Under the pieces are notes generated by a model. It ran no database searches and had not been told where the DNA came from. It saw only the letters and a list, made by a program, of their open reading frames with translations. A stretch of 39,457 bases of DNA from Deltaproteobacteria bacterium (lineage in GTDB: Bacteria; Desulfobacterota; Syntrophobacteria; Syntrophobacterales; Syntrophobacteraceae): NCBI GenBank assembly GCA_021777755.1, contig JAJYDE010000038.1, positions 1 to 39,457 of the forward strand, given 5' to 3'. Below are positions 24,864-32,586 of this stretch, piece by piece; position 1 is the first letter of the stretch, and every line of letters starts with the position of its first letter. The translations under genes and the position numbers were made by a program.

Positions 24864-26435
24864 TTATCGCGGGCCGGTCCCGAAAGCCTTCACACAAACG
24901 TTGGGGCCGGTATAGCCCGTCGTGGCCGTTAAACTTTGCCGTGCCAAATCGGTCCAGGTGGAACCGTCGGCGGAAACGAAGCTTTGTCCCGCCATCATCG
25001 AGGTCCTGTCGGTAACGCCCTGAATGGGGTACTGAAGGGCTATGGGGTAAGAGTTGCCACCAGAGGGGTTCGATACTTTGACCACGACCGAAAAAAACCA
25101 GCCAGGAGTTACGCGCGCCGTGAACGGCAAACTGACGGTGTGATAGCCCGGATAGGCCTCCTTTCCGCCCACTTGGGCCTTGAGGACCCCGGCGCGCGGA
25201 TTGACCTCGGCGATCTGGTCCGAACCGTCGGGGAAGGAAACCTTGTCATAAACCTGGACGGTGTAGGCCACATCGTAATCGGTGGTGTAGAAGCTTACCG
25301 AGTTGAGATTCTGGCCGGTCTTGTTGGCCCGGAACACGTTGGCCATCCAGCCGAAGTTTTGGCCCTGCCCGGGATTTACATCTCCCATGGCCGTCCAGCC
25401 GAGCATGTCGTATTGGTAGACATAGCTGTAGCCCAACATGCTCGCCACGCCGTCCCACGAATAAGCGTCAATGGTAATGGAATCGTCGTAGTAGGAAAGC
25501 CAGAAATAGCCCTGGTTGCCCCACCACGCCCCCCAGCTGTTTCGGATGAGCCAGGCACCATTTGCCGGTGGCGAGGAAAGCCCCGCGCTCGCAAAGTTCA
25601 CGGCCGGGTAATTGTCATTCCAGCCTATGATCTCCACCTCGTGATCGGCGTTGTTCTGATCGCCCGCCGTCGAATCATAGGCCACATAATCGCCGTTGCC
25701 CGCCACCTTGATGTTTGCCAAAAACGCGATCGAAACGCCCGCGCCGTTGGAGACAATCGCCTGTTTGACCTCATTGGTGTGGGCCGTACCGTCACCCACG
25801 TTAACTCCCACGGCCAACATCTCAACGTCGGTCAGCCGCGCCGCCTGAGGCGCCGAGGGAAACAGCGCGGGCGTAGCGTCGCCGTTGGCCAGATACCGAT
25901 AGGGACTCTGGCTTGCGGGAACGATTCCGTAAGCCGCCATGTCGGCAACCGCCATGAATTCCCAGCCACCGTCGCATACGCCTATGTCCGTTCCCTGCGT
26001 GTCGGCTATGTACTGTTCGGAAAAGGACGCGGTCTGGCGCCGCGCAAGGCCGGTCTCGACACCGCCCACAGCGGCGAAATCCCAGCACGAGCCGCAGTAG
26101 CCCTGATCGTTTATCGGAGGCATCCGGTGCACTTTGCGCAGGTCGTAAGTCGCGGGCAGGACGGCCGCGTTTAGCATGGCCGCCTTTGCATGCAGGGCCG
26201 AGCTTTTGCGCAGAAAGGAAAAGTCGATCGGCGAAGGGATGTATCCCGTCGCATGGCCGTCAAAAGTCCTTGTCTTTACCTCCGCCCCCGCCTTCCCGCT
26301 CGGCGCTCGATTTAAAAATGACTGATTGACCGGGGCAACCGTCAAATTCGGGCTCTGAGCCAGCGACAGTGTTGGAATCAAAAGGCCGCAACCGGCAATA
26401 AAACCCACCGCAATCGATAGATATACGCTCCGCAC
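24864..26435 (-). CDS. Secreted C1-family (papain-like) cysteine peptidase with lectin-like C-terminus
   Basis: A 523-residue protein beginning with GTG, GAGGAG 8 nt upstream. An N-terminal signal peptide (IAVGFIAGCGLLIPTLSLAQ) implies export. The catalytic residues are intact: oxyanion Gln111 and Cys117 in INDQGYCGSCWDFAAVGG, His265 in DHEVEIIGWND and Asn299 in GAWLIRNSWG. After the peptidase domain (about 95-320), residues 340-523 are beta-rich with LNSVSFYTTDYDVAYTVQVY, like the lectin-like domain that follows such bacterial C1 peptidases. It stands alone on the minus strand, facing the kinase gene. Surface protein processing or nutrient peptide use is plausible. Confidence 0.9.
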   Translation of the reverse strand: MRSVYLSIAVGFIAGCGLLIPTLSLAQSPNLTVAPVNQSFLNRAPSGKAGAEVKTRTFDGHATGYIPSPIDFSFLRKSSALHAKAAMLNAAVLPATYDLRKVHRMPPINDQGYCGSCWDFAAVGGVETGLARRQTASFSEQYIADTQGTDIGVCDGGWEFMAVADMAAYGIVPASQSPYRYLANGDATPALFPSAPQAARLTDVEMLAVGVNVGDGTAHTNEVKQAIVSNGAGVSIAFLANIKVAGNGDYVAYDSTAGDQNNADHEVEIIGWNDNYPAVNFASAGLSSPPANGAWLIRNSWGAWWGNQGYFWLSYYDDSITIDAYSWDGVASMLGYSYVYQYDMLGWTAMGDVNPGQGQNFGWMANVFRANKTGQNLNSVSFYTTDYDVAYTVQVYDKVSFPDGSDQIAEVNPRAGVLKAQVGGKEAYPGYHTVSLPFTARVTPGWFFSVVVKVSNPSGGNSYPIALQYPIQGVTDRTSMMAGQSFVSADGSTWTDLARQSLTATTGYTGPNVCVKAFGTGPR

Positions 26436-26637
26436 AGACTCTTCTCCTCATTAAGCCGCTCGACCACGATTTCCATATCAAGCGATGAACCGCATGTAAT
26501 TGCCAAAACAAACGGGCGGTGTCGAAAGGAATGTGGAACACCGCGCTTCACGTCCATCTGTCTGTCATGTTTTCGGGATTTATTCGATTTTTGACAATAG
26601 CATACCCGACGCAGAATCGCGCAATAATTTAGTGACG

Positions 26638-26651
26638 TTTATCATGATAAA
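26638..26651. promoter_or_regulatory. Perfect 14-bp palindrome, possible operator
   Basis: TTTATCATGATAAA reads identically on both strands. It lies about 200 bp upstream of the peptidase GTG. No cognate regulator can be named. Confidence 0.4.
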
Positions 26652-26704
26652 TTCGGGTGGGAGATCGCCGCCGCCGGTCTCTATGGTAATAGAAAGCCGC
26701 AAGC

Positions 26705-26839
26705 ATGGAGGATATCGATCACTTGGAACTGAAAAACGAAATTGCAGATAAAAGCAGGATTTCTTCCAGGCGGGTAAAACCGGCAATGTTTGTTAAAGGC
26801 GAAGGCTATAAGGAGCGAAAAATGCTGAACCCCAAGTGA
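26705..26839 (+). CDS. Possible 44-residue small protein
   Basis: ATG at 26705 opens MEDIDHLELKNEIADKSRIS and ends KERKMLNPK. The charged, Glu/Lys-rich composition is protein-like, but there is no ribosome site before the ATG and no recognised family. It could be a remnant of a larger gene. Confidence 0.2.
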   Translation: MEDIDHLELKNEIADKSRISSRRVKPAMFVKGEGYKERKMLNPK

Positions 26840-26990
26840 CCCTTTCAGATGCCCGGCTTCTCCGCGTTTGGTTCATCTCGGCTCACCGAATCAACTTCCC
26901 CGAAGAAAGTGTTGCGCTTTCTTCTTTCCGTTGAGTGCCTCAGCCGAGCTTTTCAATCGGGCCTCTTACTCGAACCTCTTGGGGTTCATA

Positions 26991-27008
26991 CATAGTATAA
27001 CCACTATG
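26991..27008. promoter_or_regulatory. Inverted repeat CATAGT-N6-ACTATG
   Basis: CATAGT (26991-26996) and ACTATG (27003-27008) flank ATAACC, with further TTCA/TGAA symmetry offset by 2 nt. It lies about 100 bp downstream of the DUF2905 stop and has no T-tract, so it is more like a binding site than a terminator. Confidence 0.35.
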
Positions 27009-27104
27009 AAATTACTGTCAAGAAAAAAAGAAGGGAAAAAGAAAAAAAGTTGAAATCGCCCGGAACTTGAGCGGGCGCGGCACTGCGCATACCCGGTACC
27101 GTGG

Positions 27105-27305
27105 CTACCTGCGAAAGATCCTGAGCAGTATGGAGATCAGCAGGCTGATCAGAACCATCGTCGTGATCGGAATGTAAATCTTTAGGTTCGGACGGTCGAT
27201 CACGATGTCTCCGGGAAGACGGCCCAAGGGCAGTTTGGCCAGCCAGGGCCAAAGAAGGCCCGCGGCCAGAATGAACGCCCCCGCGATAATCAGCACATTT
27301 CGCAT
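27105..27305 (-). CDS. DUF2905-family small membrane protein
   Basis: A 66-residue protein with two transmembrane helices (MRNVLIIAGAFILAAGLLWP and YIPITTMVLISLLISILLRI) joined by LPLGRLPGDIVIDRPNLKIY. The central GRLPGDI motif followed by a P-x-T motif is the hallmark of DUF2905, a widespread family of unknown function. It is the last gene of a minus-strand group after the crotonase and an 86-residue hypothetical, 48 bp from the latter. Confidence 0.9.
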   Translation of the reverse strand: MRNVLIIAGAFILAAGLLWPWLAKLPLGRLPGDIVIDRPNLKIYIPITTMVLISLLISILLRIFRR

Positions 27306-27353
27306 AAAACCCGCCCTGCCTTTGCGAAGTCGCTCCCCGAAGGCCTTTTCGGA

Positions 27354-27614
27354 TCACTTCGGAAGCGATTCGAGATAGAGGGAAAGGGATTCGAAGAGAC
27401 GGGGAGCGCCGATCTCATCACCCGATCTCAGATCGTAAGTCACAACGTTCACCGGGTCTTCGAGCGAGGCTGGAAAACCCGAGCCATCCCTGTTTGTGAC
27501 GTTTACGTAGGCCCGCTTTCCTTCGCTCTGAACAAATTTGGTATAGAAGGCCTCGCCCGAGCAACCCGCGGAAAGTCTGAAGCCGTAAGCAGACATGGTT
27601 TCTTCCAAGCTCAT
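27354..27614 (-). CDS. Hypothetical protein, 86 residues
   Basis: Begins MSLEETMSAYGFRLSAGCSG, with GAGG about 9 nt before the ATG. The rest is polar and mixed (FYTKFVQSEGKRAYVNVTNR, FESLSLYLESLPK) with no signal or membrane segment. No family was recognised. It starts 21 bp after the crotonase stop and precedes the DUF2905 gene, so the three are probably one transcript. Confidence 0.65.
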   Translation of the reverse strand: MSLEETMSAYGFRLSAGCSGEAFYTKFVQSEGKRAYVNVTNRDGSGFPASLEDPVNVVTYDLRSGDEIGAPRLFESLSLYLESLPK

Positions 27615-27635
27615 TTTTCAATCCTCTTCGGGCAG

Positions 27636-28412
27636 CTAGCGGCCCCGCCATTCCGGAGTCTTTTTTTCCAAAAACGCCTTCACCCCTGCTTCGGCATCTT
27701 CCGTGCAACAAAGTGAGGCAAAAAGGGCGCTAAGCATATCAAGCCCCTTTTCGTAAGGCATGTCGGCCATTGCGTAGATCCCCTTCTTGCCCGCCTGAAG
27801 GGCCAGGGGGCTTTTGGCCGCAAGCTTTCGCGCCAACTCCAGGGTGGCCTCCTCCAACCGCTCCCTTGGCACCACCTTGTTCACCAGCCCCAGATTCATG
27901 GCTTCCAGGGCCGAGATCATATCCCCGGTCAAGACCATCTCCAGGACCTTCTTGCGGCTCACCAGGCGGGCCAGGGGCGCGGCCGGCCCCAGGCAGATGA
28001 GCCCCACATTGATCGCGGTCGTGCCGAATTTGGCGTCCTCGGCGGCCACCGTAAGATCACACGCAAAGGATAATCCGGCGCCGTTTGCCAGGCAATAACC
28101 CTTGACCGAGGCAATCACGGGCTTTTTCATATGGGCTATCGTGTGGTTGTGCTCGTCCATCTTGCGGATAAACTCACCGTACTCCCCGGGAGTCTTGTCT
28201 TTGAATTCGGCAAGGGAAATGCCCGTTGAAAAGTGTTTTCCGTTTGCGCGGATTACGACCACCCTGACCTGAGGGTCGTTATCCAGGTTGACAAGAGCGT
28301 CATTTAGTTCCCTGGCGAAAGGAACGGTGAAGGTGTTCGCATCCTGAGGCCGATTGAGACTGATGAAGCCGATGGCACCATCTATTTCCACCATTACATT
28401 AGGTTCGGACAT
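27636..28412 (-). CDS. Enoyl-CoA hydratase/isomerase (crotonase) family protein
   Basis: A 258-residue crotonase-fold protein; ATG at 28412 has AAGGAG about 7 nt upstream, while a frame 60 codons longer looks non-coding. The first oxyanion-hole region is GKHFSTGISLAEF and the second is KGYCLANGAGLSFACDL, as in the family. The segment after it, INVGLICLGPAAPLARLV, lacks the clear catalytic glutamate and the PGGGGT-like loop of active hydratases, so the reaction may differ (isomerase, hydrolase or decarboxylase-like) or be unknown. It leads a small minus-strand operon with two short genes. No other fatty-acid or aromatic degradation genes are nearby apart from a PaaI-type thioesterase at 29775-30221. 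Confidence 0.88.
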   Translation of the reverse strand: MSEPNVMVEIDGAIGFISLNRPQDANTFTVPFARELNDALVNLDNDPQVRVVVIRANGKHFSTGISLAEFKDKTPGEYGEFIRKMDEHNHTIAHMKKPVIASVKGYCLANGAGLSFACDLTVAAEDAKFGTTAINVGLICLGPAAPLARLVSRKKVLEMVLTGDMISALEAMNLGLVNKVVPRERLEEATLELARKLAAKSPLALQAGKKGIYAMADMPYEKGLDMLSALFASLCCTEDAEAGVKAFLEKKTPEWRGR

Positions 28413-28728
28413 GATTCCACTCTCCTTGTCCTCGGTATCGGGTCCTCCAGGGCAACACGCTCGGGCTTGGCAACGCTGCCCGAGCGGGCATCCGCCGGAC
28501 CCCGGAAATCCATCGGGACATGCGCCGGCCGTAAGCCCGACAGTGCCCCGCACCATTCTATAGCATGAGAGATTGCCTTTATCCAGGGGCATGAGCCTCG
28601 GGGAAACAAAAGCCGGGGGGCGGACTCACCGGCCGCCGGATTCAGCTTCGCTCGGCGGACTTGTTCAAAACACGACCACGTTGTATAAGGGGGCCGCAAA
28701 GACATGCATGATACGGAGGAGGGCGGTA

Positions 28729-29778
28729 ATGAGATGGTTGGGCGGGGCCTTGATAATTTGCGCGGCGATTTTTTGGGGGATTCGCACCCCGGCCCTCTCG
28801 GCCGGAGTTACAGGGGCGGGCGCCTCATTTCCCTATCCTCTTTTCGCCAAGTGGACCGTTTCCTATAGAAATGCAACGGGCATCGAGGTCAATTACCACT
28901 CCATAGGCTCGGGGGGCGGAATAAGCCAAATAGAGGCCAAAACCATCGATTTCGGCGCCTCTGAGATGCCCCTTAAACCCGAGGCGCTTGAAAAGGCGGG
29001 GCTTGTGCAGTTCCCGACGGTCATCGGAGGCGTCATACCGGTCCTTAACCTGGAAGGGATAAAACCGGCTGAAATCAAATTGAGCGGCAAGGTCCTGGCC
29101 GGCATCTATCTTGGCAAAATCAGCAAGTGGAACAGCCCTGAAATCGCGCGTCTAAACCCTGGGGTAAGACTGCCCGACAAATATATCGGCGTGGTGCACC
29201 GATCGGATGCCTCCGGCACAAGCTTTGCGTTCACCAACTATCTCTCCGGGGTAAGCCCGCAATGGAAGCAGGTGGCGGGGACGGGAATTTCCGTATCGTG
29301 GCCCACGGGGGTGGGCGCCAAAGGCAACGAGGGCGTCGCATCCTACGTCCAGAAAATTTCCGGCTCCATCGGCTACGTCGAATATGCCTATGTGCTCCAG
29401 AACAACATGACCTATGCCCTTATGAAAAATAGAAACGGGCTGTTCGTAAAGCCCGGCCCGAAAAGCTTCCGGGCCGCCGCGGCGGCCATACGCTGGAAAG
29501 AGCTGAAGGACTTCTATACCGTTTTAACGGATGAACCGGGCAGGGACTCGTGGCCGATAACCGGGGTGACCTTCATCCTGATGTACAAAGACCCGCACGA
29601 CCCGATAACCGCCAAAAACACCCTGGATTTCTTTACATGGGCGGAGATGAAGGGGGAGCAAACGGCAAACGCCCTGGGCTATGTCCCCATGGCTGAAGGA
29701 GTTGTGAAACTTATCCGCAAGCAGTGGCGAACCGAGATCAGGGGGGCCGACGGCAGGCCTTTGGAACCCGGCCTTTAA
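28729..29778 (+). CDS. pstS: Phosphate ABC transporter substrate-binding protein PstS
   Basis: A 349-residue periplasmic protein; ATG at 28729 follows GGAGG at 9 nt and starts the signal peptide MRWLGGALIICAAIFWGI. Mature PstS begins with VTGAGASFPYPLFAKW. Phosphate-binding segments are recognisable: GSGGGISQIEAKTIDFGASE, HRSDASGTSFAFTNYLS and GSIGYVEYAYV. It would bind inorganic phosphate for the PstCAB transporter, but no pstC, pstA, pstB or phoU is in the window, so it is an orphan or extra copy. The stop overlaps that of the convergent thioesterase gene. Confidence 0.92.
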   Translation: MRWLGGALIICAAIFWGIRTPALSAGVTGAGASFPYPLFAKWTVSYRNATGIEVNYHSIGSGGGISQIEAKTIDFGASEMPLKPEALEKAGLVQFPTVIGGVIPVLNLEGIKPAEIKLSGKVLAGIYLGKISKWNSPEIARLNPGVRLPDKYIGVVHRSDASGTSFAFTNYLSGVSPQWKQVAGTGISVSWPTGVGAKGNEGVASYVQKISGSIGYVEYAYVLQNNMTYALMKNRNGLFVKPGPKSFRAAAAAIRWKELKDFYTVLTDEPGRDSWPITGVTFILMYKDPHDPITAKNTLDFFTWAEMKGEQTANALGYVPMAEGVVKLIRKQWRTEIRGADGRPLEPGL

Positions 29779-30221
29779 GCCCGGGGCGCGATCTCGACGC
29801 CTCTTGCCAGCTTGAACAGGGAGGTAAACTCCATCACCGCCCGATCCTCATCGTCGAGGATGGTCGAATGGCCCTTGAAGATCCTCCCGTCTCTTTCCAC
29901 GATGGCTGCTTTCGCCGTCACAACGCCTTTTCTCACAGGGAGGAGAAACTTCGATTCAAGGGATATGGTGGCGAAATGAGATTGCGGGGGAAGCAGAGTT
30001 TTTATGGCCATTGCAACCGCTGTGTCGGCCAGGCTTACGAGCGCTCCGCCGTGCATGAGTCCGGCCCCCTGGGCAAGATCGATCAAAAAGGGCATCTTTA
30101 GCGTGGCATGTCCGTCGGAGGCTTCCGTAATCTCCATTTGCAGCATTTGCTCGAAGGGTGCCAGACAGAGCCAGCCGTCCATGGAGAATCGATGCGGCCC
30201 GGTCGCAAAATGATCGCTCAT
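29775..30221 (-). CDS. PaaI-family hotdog thioesterase
   Basis: A 148-residue hotdog-fold protein. The PaaI/YbgC-like signature HGGALVSLADTAVAMAIKTL contains the conserved GG and Asp of the active site region; LESKFLLPVRKGVVTAKAAI and a late VMEFTSLFKL strand fit the fold. It probably hydrolyses acyl-CoA thioesters; whether short-chain or aromatic acyl groups is unknown. ATG with GAGGA about 11 nt upstream. It converges on pstS with overlapping stop codons (29775-29778). Confidence 0.88.
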   Translation of the reverse strand: MSDHFATGPHRFSMDGWLCLAPFEQMLQMEITEASDGHATLKMPFLIDLAQGAGLMHGGALVSLADTAVAMAIKTLLPPQSHFATISLESKFLLPVRKGVVTAKAAIVERDGRIFKGHSTILDDEDRAVMEFTSLFKLARGVEIAPRA

Positions 30222-30426
30222 TGGTTTTCAGTCCTCTTCAGCTTGTGATTCGGGCGCTCTTTCACCCGGAGAGTCAATAACATACAATTTCCCCCGAGAC
30301 AAAGCGGGAAGCGGTCGCAAATCGGCTCGACCCGAGTTTTAGGTCTGCCGTTTTAAGACAAAATGCGCTAATATTGCGCTTTTGGGGGCAAAATGTGCAA
30401 CGGCTCTTCCCTAGAGGTATTCACCG

Positions 30427-31524
30427 ATGGTGACCTGCCCGAAATGCGGATATGTTCGAAAACCTGGCGATGACGATTTTTTTTCCGGCCGGGAATGCCC
30501 GAAGTGCGGAATCATATACGAAAAATTCGAAACAGAGCAGCCGGCCTCAGACGATGGCAAGCTGGTGGTCTACCTGGAAAAACCCGGAAGGGACCGCACC
30601 CTTGTCTGGATTCTGGTAGTGCTTCTCTGCACCCTCGGGGCCTACTTCGCGGCATCGGGGAACTTGAAGAAGCCGGCCCCGGCCGAGTCGAAGCCGACCG
30701 CCTCCGCGCCCCCGAAAGCCGCTCAGGCGCCGCCGCGCCAGCGCGCGGCCGCCACCGCCCCAGCGCCCCCGCCGGCAGAGGACAAAATCGTCCAATCGCC
30801 GCCGCCGGCCTCCCACTCCCTGGCAATCCACTCCACCGCCCCTTCCCCGAAAAACGACTCGACCGAGGTTGCCAGGGCGATTCACCGCCTCTCGCAGACC
30901 TTGACTCAGCCGATGGACAGTGCCTATTTCCACAGAAACGAGCTGAGTGAAAATGACTATGTCGGTTTAAAATCTCAGCCCTATTATGTTAAAGTTCAAT
31001 ATATCCTGCAGTTGTATCGTCGTCAGCACGCATACATCGGCAACGGCTTTTTCGTTTGCGTAGACATGGCCATGGAGGTATGGGACGAGTTGGCCGCGGC
31101 CGGAATTCCGGCCAAACTCATGGTTGGAAACGTCCGCTCCGATATCACGCAGTCCGATACCCTGATCAGATACATCGCCGCGATGAACCATGCCTGGCTC
31201 CTGGTGGAGGTGGCGCCTTCCACGTGGATTCCGGTGGAAACAACCGGGGGATTCATCGTGCAGCCGTCCATGTGGAATTTTTCGCTCTACAACATGGGCG
31301 CGATGTTTGAAAACCCCGGTGAGTTCAAGGATTTCGTCGAACATAGAAAATCGATGTTTCTGACGTGCGGACAAATCGGCCCTCTGCAGTCCAATTTCAA
31401 CCAGACCTTTGCAGGCGAACGGGTGTCGGGCAAAGGCGTCGAATACACCGGTCGAATAATGCAGAAGGTCTATGACTGCGCAGGTCTGGTCCGAAGGGTG
31501 ACGGCGCTTCTACAGCCCAGGTGA
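30427..31524 (+). CDS. Zinc-ribbon, membrane-anchored transglutaminase-like protein
   Basis: A 365-residue protein of unusual layout. Residues 1-30 are a zinc ribbon (Cys4, Cys7, Cys24, Cys27 in CPKCGYV and CPKCGII). Residues about 58-76 are one transmembrane helix (TLVWILVVLLCTLGAYFAA), followed by a 70-residue Pro/Ala-rich linker. The rest is a transglutaminase-like domain with Cys211 in FFVCVDMAMEVWDELAAAG, His255 in MNHAWLLVEV and Glu271 in WIPVETTGG; Glu takes the place of the usual Asp. The zinc ribbon would face the cytoplasm and the catalytic domain the periplasm. GAGG lies about 9 nt before the ATG. It probably forms an operon with the lipoprotein downstream. No characterised protein of this exact layout was recognised. 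Confidence 0.8.
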   Translation: MVTCPKCGYVRKPGDDDFFSGRECPKCGIIYEKFETEQPASDDGKLVVYLEKPGRDRTLVWILVVLLCTLGAYFAASGNLKKPAPAESKPTASAPPKAAQAPPRQRAAATAPAPPPAEDKIVQSPPPASHSLAIHSTAPSPKNDSTEVARAIHRLSQTLTQPMDSAYFHRNELSENDYVGLKSQPYYVKVQYILQLYRRQHAYIGNGFFVCVDMAMEVWDELAAAGIPAKLMVGNVRSDITQSDTLIRYIAAMNHAWLLVEVAPSTWIPVETTGGFIVQPSMWNFSLYNMGAMFENPGEFKDFVEHRKSMFLTCGQIGPLQSNFNQTFAGERVSGKGVEYTGRIMQKVYDCAGLVRRVTALLQPR

Positions 31525-31596
31525 ACCGGCGGTGAGCCGATCGGTCGCGCTCGCTTCGAAACCGATGGAAATCGCGCCGCGCTTTGGAGTCATGAA

Positions 31597-32094
31597 ATGA
31601 CCTCGCCACAGAAACTCCCTCTGGGTGCGATGATTTTGTTCCTTCTTATGTCCACGGCTTCCTGCGGTCCGGTGCTGATCGGCGAGGCGGCCTGTGGGGG
31701 CGTCGTGGCCGCGGGAAACGTGGCCTATTGCGCGGCGATCCAGGATCCCGACGAAGCGCTGAAGAAGGCCGTCAAGGGATTCAACGAGGACTTTCGATTC
31801 GAGGATTACACGGGTGCGCTGGCTTTTGTCCTTCACGACCAAAGGAAAACATTCTGGTCCGAGGCCGACAGGTTCAAGGGAAGGATTCTCATCGCCAGCT
31901 TCGAGTTGCGGGATTTGAAGCTCGACAAGAAAAAAAAGCACGCCTCGGTCTTCCTGCACCTTGAATACTGGCGCCCGGAGAGTCCGAGCCTGAAAAAGGT
32001 TTCCATCGAGCAAAAGTGGCAATATTCGAAGAAGGACAAAAAGTGGGAACTGGGTGAGAGCGGATTCGCAGCGATTCACCCGGGCGACGATTGA
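31597..32094 (+). CDS. Putative lipoprotein, function unknown
   Basis: A 165-residue protein with signal MILFLLMSTASCG, a lipobox-like TASC. After it, a Cys/Gly-rich stretch (GGVVAAGNVAYCAAIQDPDE) precedes a polar domain rich in aromatic and Lys residues (FNEDFRFEDYTGALAF, SVFLHLEYWRPESPSLKK, QKWQYSKKDKKWELGESGF), which has the feel of an NTF2-like or beta-sheet domain, though no family is assigned. GGAG lies about 8 nt before the ATG. It follows the transglutaminase-like gene by 72 bp and may work with it in the envelope. Confidence 0.75.
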   Translation: MTSPQKLPLGAMILFLLMSTASCGPVLIGEAACGGVVAAGNVAYCAAIQDPDEALKKAVKGFNEDFRFEDYTGALAFVLHDQRKTFWSEADRFKGRILIASFELRDLKLDKKKKHASVFLHLEYWRPESPSLKKVSIEQKWQYSKKDKKWELGESGFAAIHPGDD

Positions 32095-32112
32095 TCGGAT
32101 TCCCCAAGGGTC

Positions 32113-32559
32113 TTGATTGCTCAAACACTATTGGCCAATTTCCAAAATCATTTTGCATCTCGATCATCAGCGGGAATTTTTCCACTCATGCAAAGACTTG
32201 TCGTCAGGCTGACCGCCATCCCTTTTGTCCGCAAGGCCCTTGAAGAAACCGGAGAACTTCAGCTTTTTGGAGGCAGGCCGGCGCCGAGAACGCTCTTCGG
32301 CGTTTCGGCCATATTATTGAGCTACGCCATGTGCTGGCCCGTCATAGGGCTGCTCAGCGCGGAGGCCGTCGCGCGCAAGAGGCCGTTGCTGATCATCGTC
32401 GGCGGACCTGTCGCCTACGGGCTTTCCCACCTGGTGTTCCTGCTGGGGTTGTACCTGGCCGGAGGGCGCCAGTCGTCCATTTTACTGCGCCGGCTCACCC
32501 GAACGGTCGTGCTCAAGTTGCTTGCCCGCTATCCCGAGGCGGCGCCTCCGGCCAAGTGA
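32113..32559 (+). CDS. Small two-helix membrane protein
   Basis: Open from TTG at 32113 (148 residues, AAGGG nearby) or from ATG at 32188 (123 residues); neither start is certain. Two hydrophobic segments are clear: LFGVSAILLSYAMCWPVIGL and LLIIVGGPVAYGLSHLVFLLG, with an Arg-rich C-terminal tail (LLRRLTRTVVLKLLARYP). No family was recognised. It lies 18 bp after the lipoprotein and may belong to the same transcript; it converges on the radical SAM gene. Confidence 0.65.
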   Translation: MIAQTLLANFQNHFASRSSAGIFPLMQRLVVRLTAIPFVRKALEETGELQLFGGRPAPRTLFGVSAILLSYAMCWPVIGLLSAEAVARKRPLLIIVGGPVAYGLSHLVFLLGLYLAGGRQSSILLRRLTRTVVLKLLARYPEAAPPAK

Positions 32560-32586
32560 ATACCGCCCGGACCCCGCTCGTTTCTG

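Larger units (their letters stand above)
26436..27104. other. Long intergenic region with two palindromes
   Basis: 670 bp lying upstream of the peptidase and downstream of the DUF2905 gene. It holds a perfect 14-bp palindrome (26638-26651), an 18-bp inverted repeat (26991-27008) and one weak small frame (26705-26839). No RNA gene was recognised. The peptidase promoter should lie in the first 200 bp. Confidence 0.5.

Noticed and set aside
24851-24876. Terminator GCCCGC/GCGGGC at the end of the peptidase gene
   Set aside because: The hairpin includes the stop codon and no T-tract follows on the minus strand.
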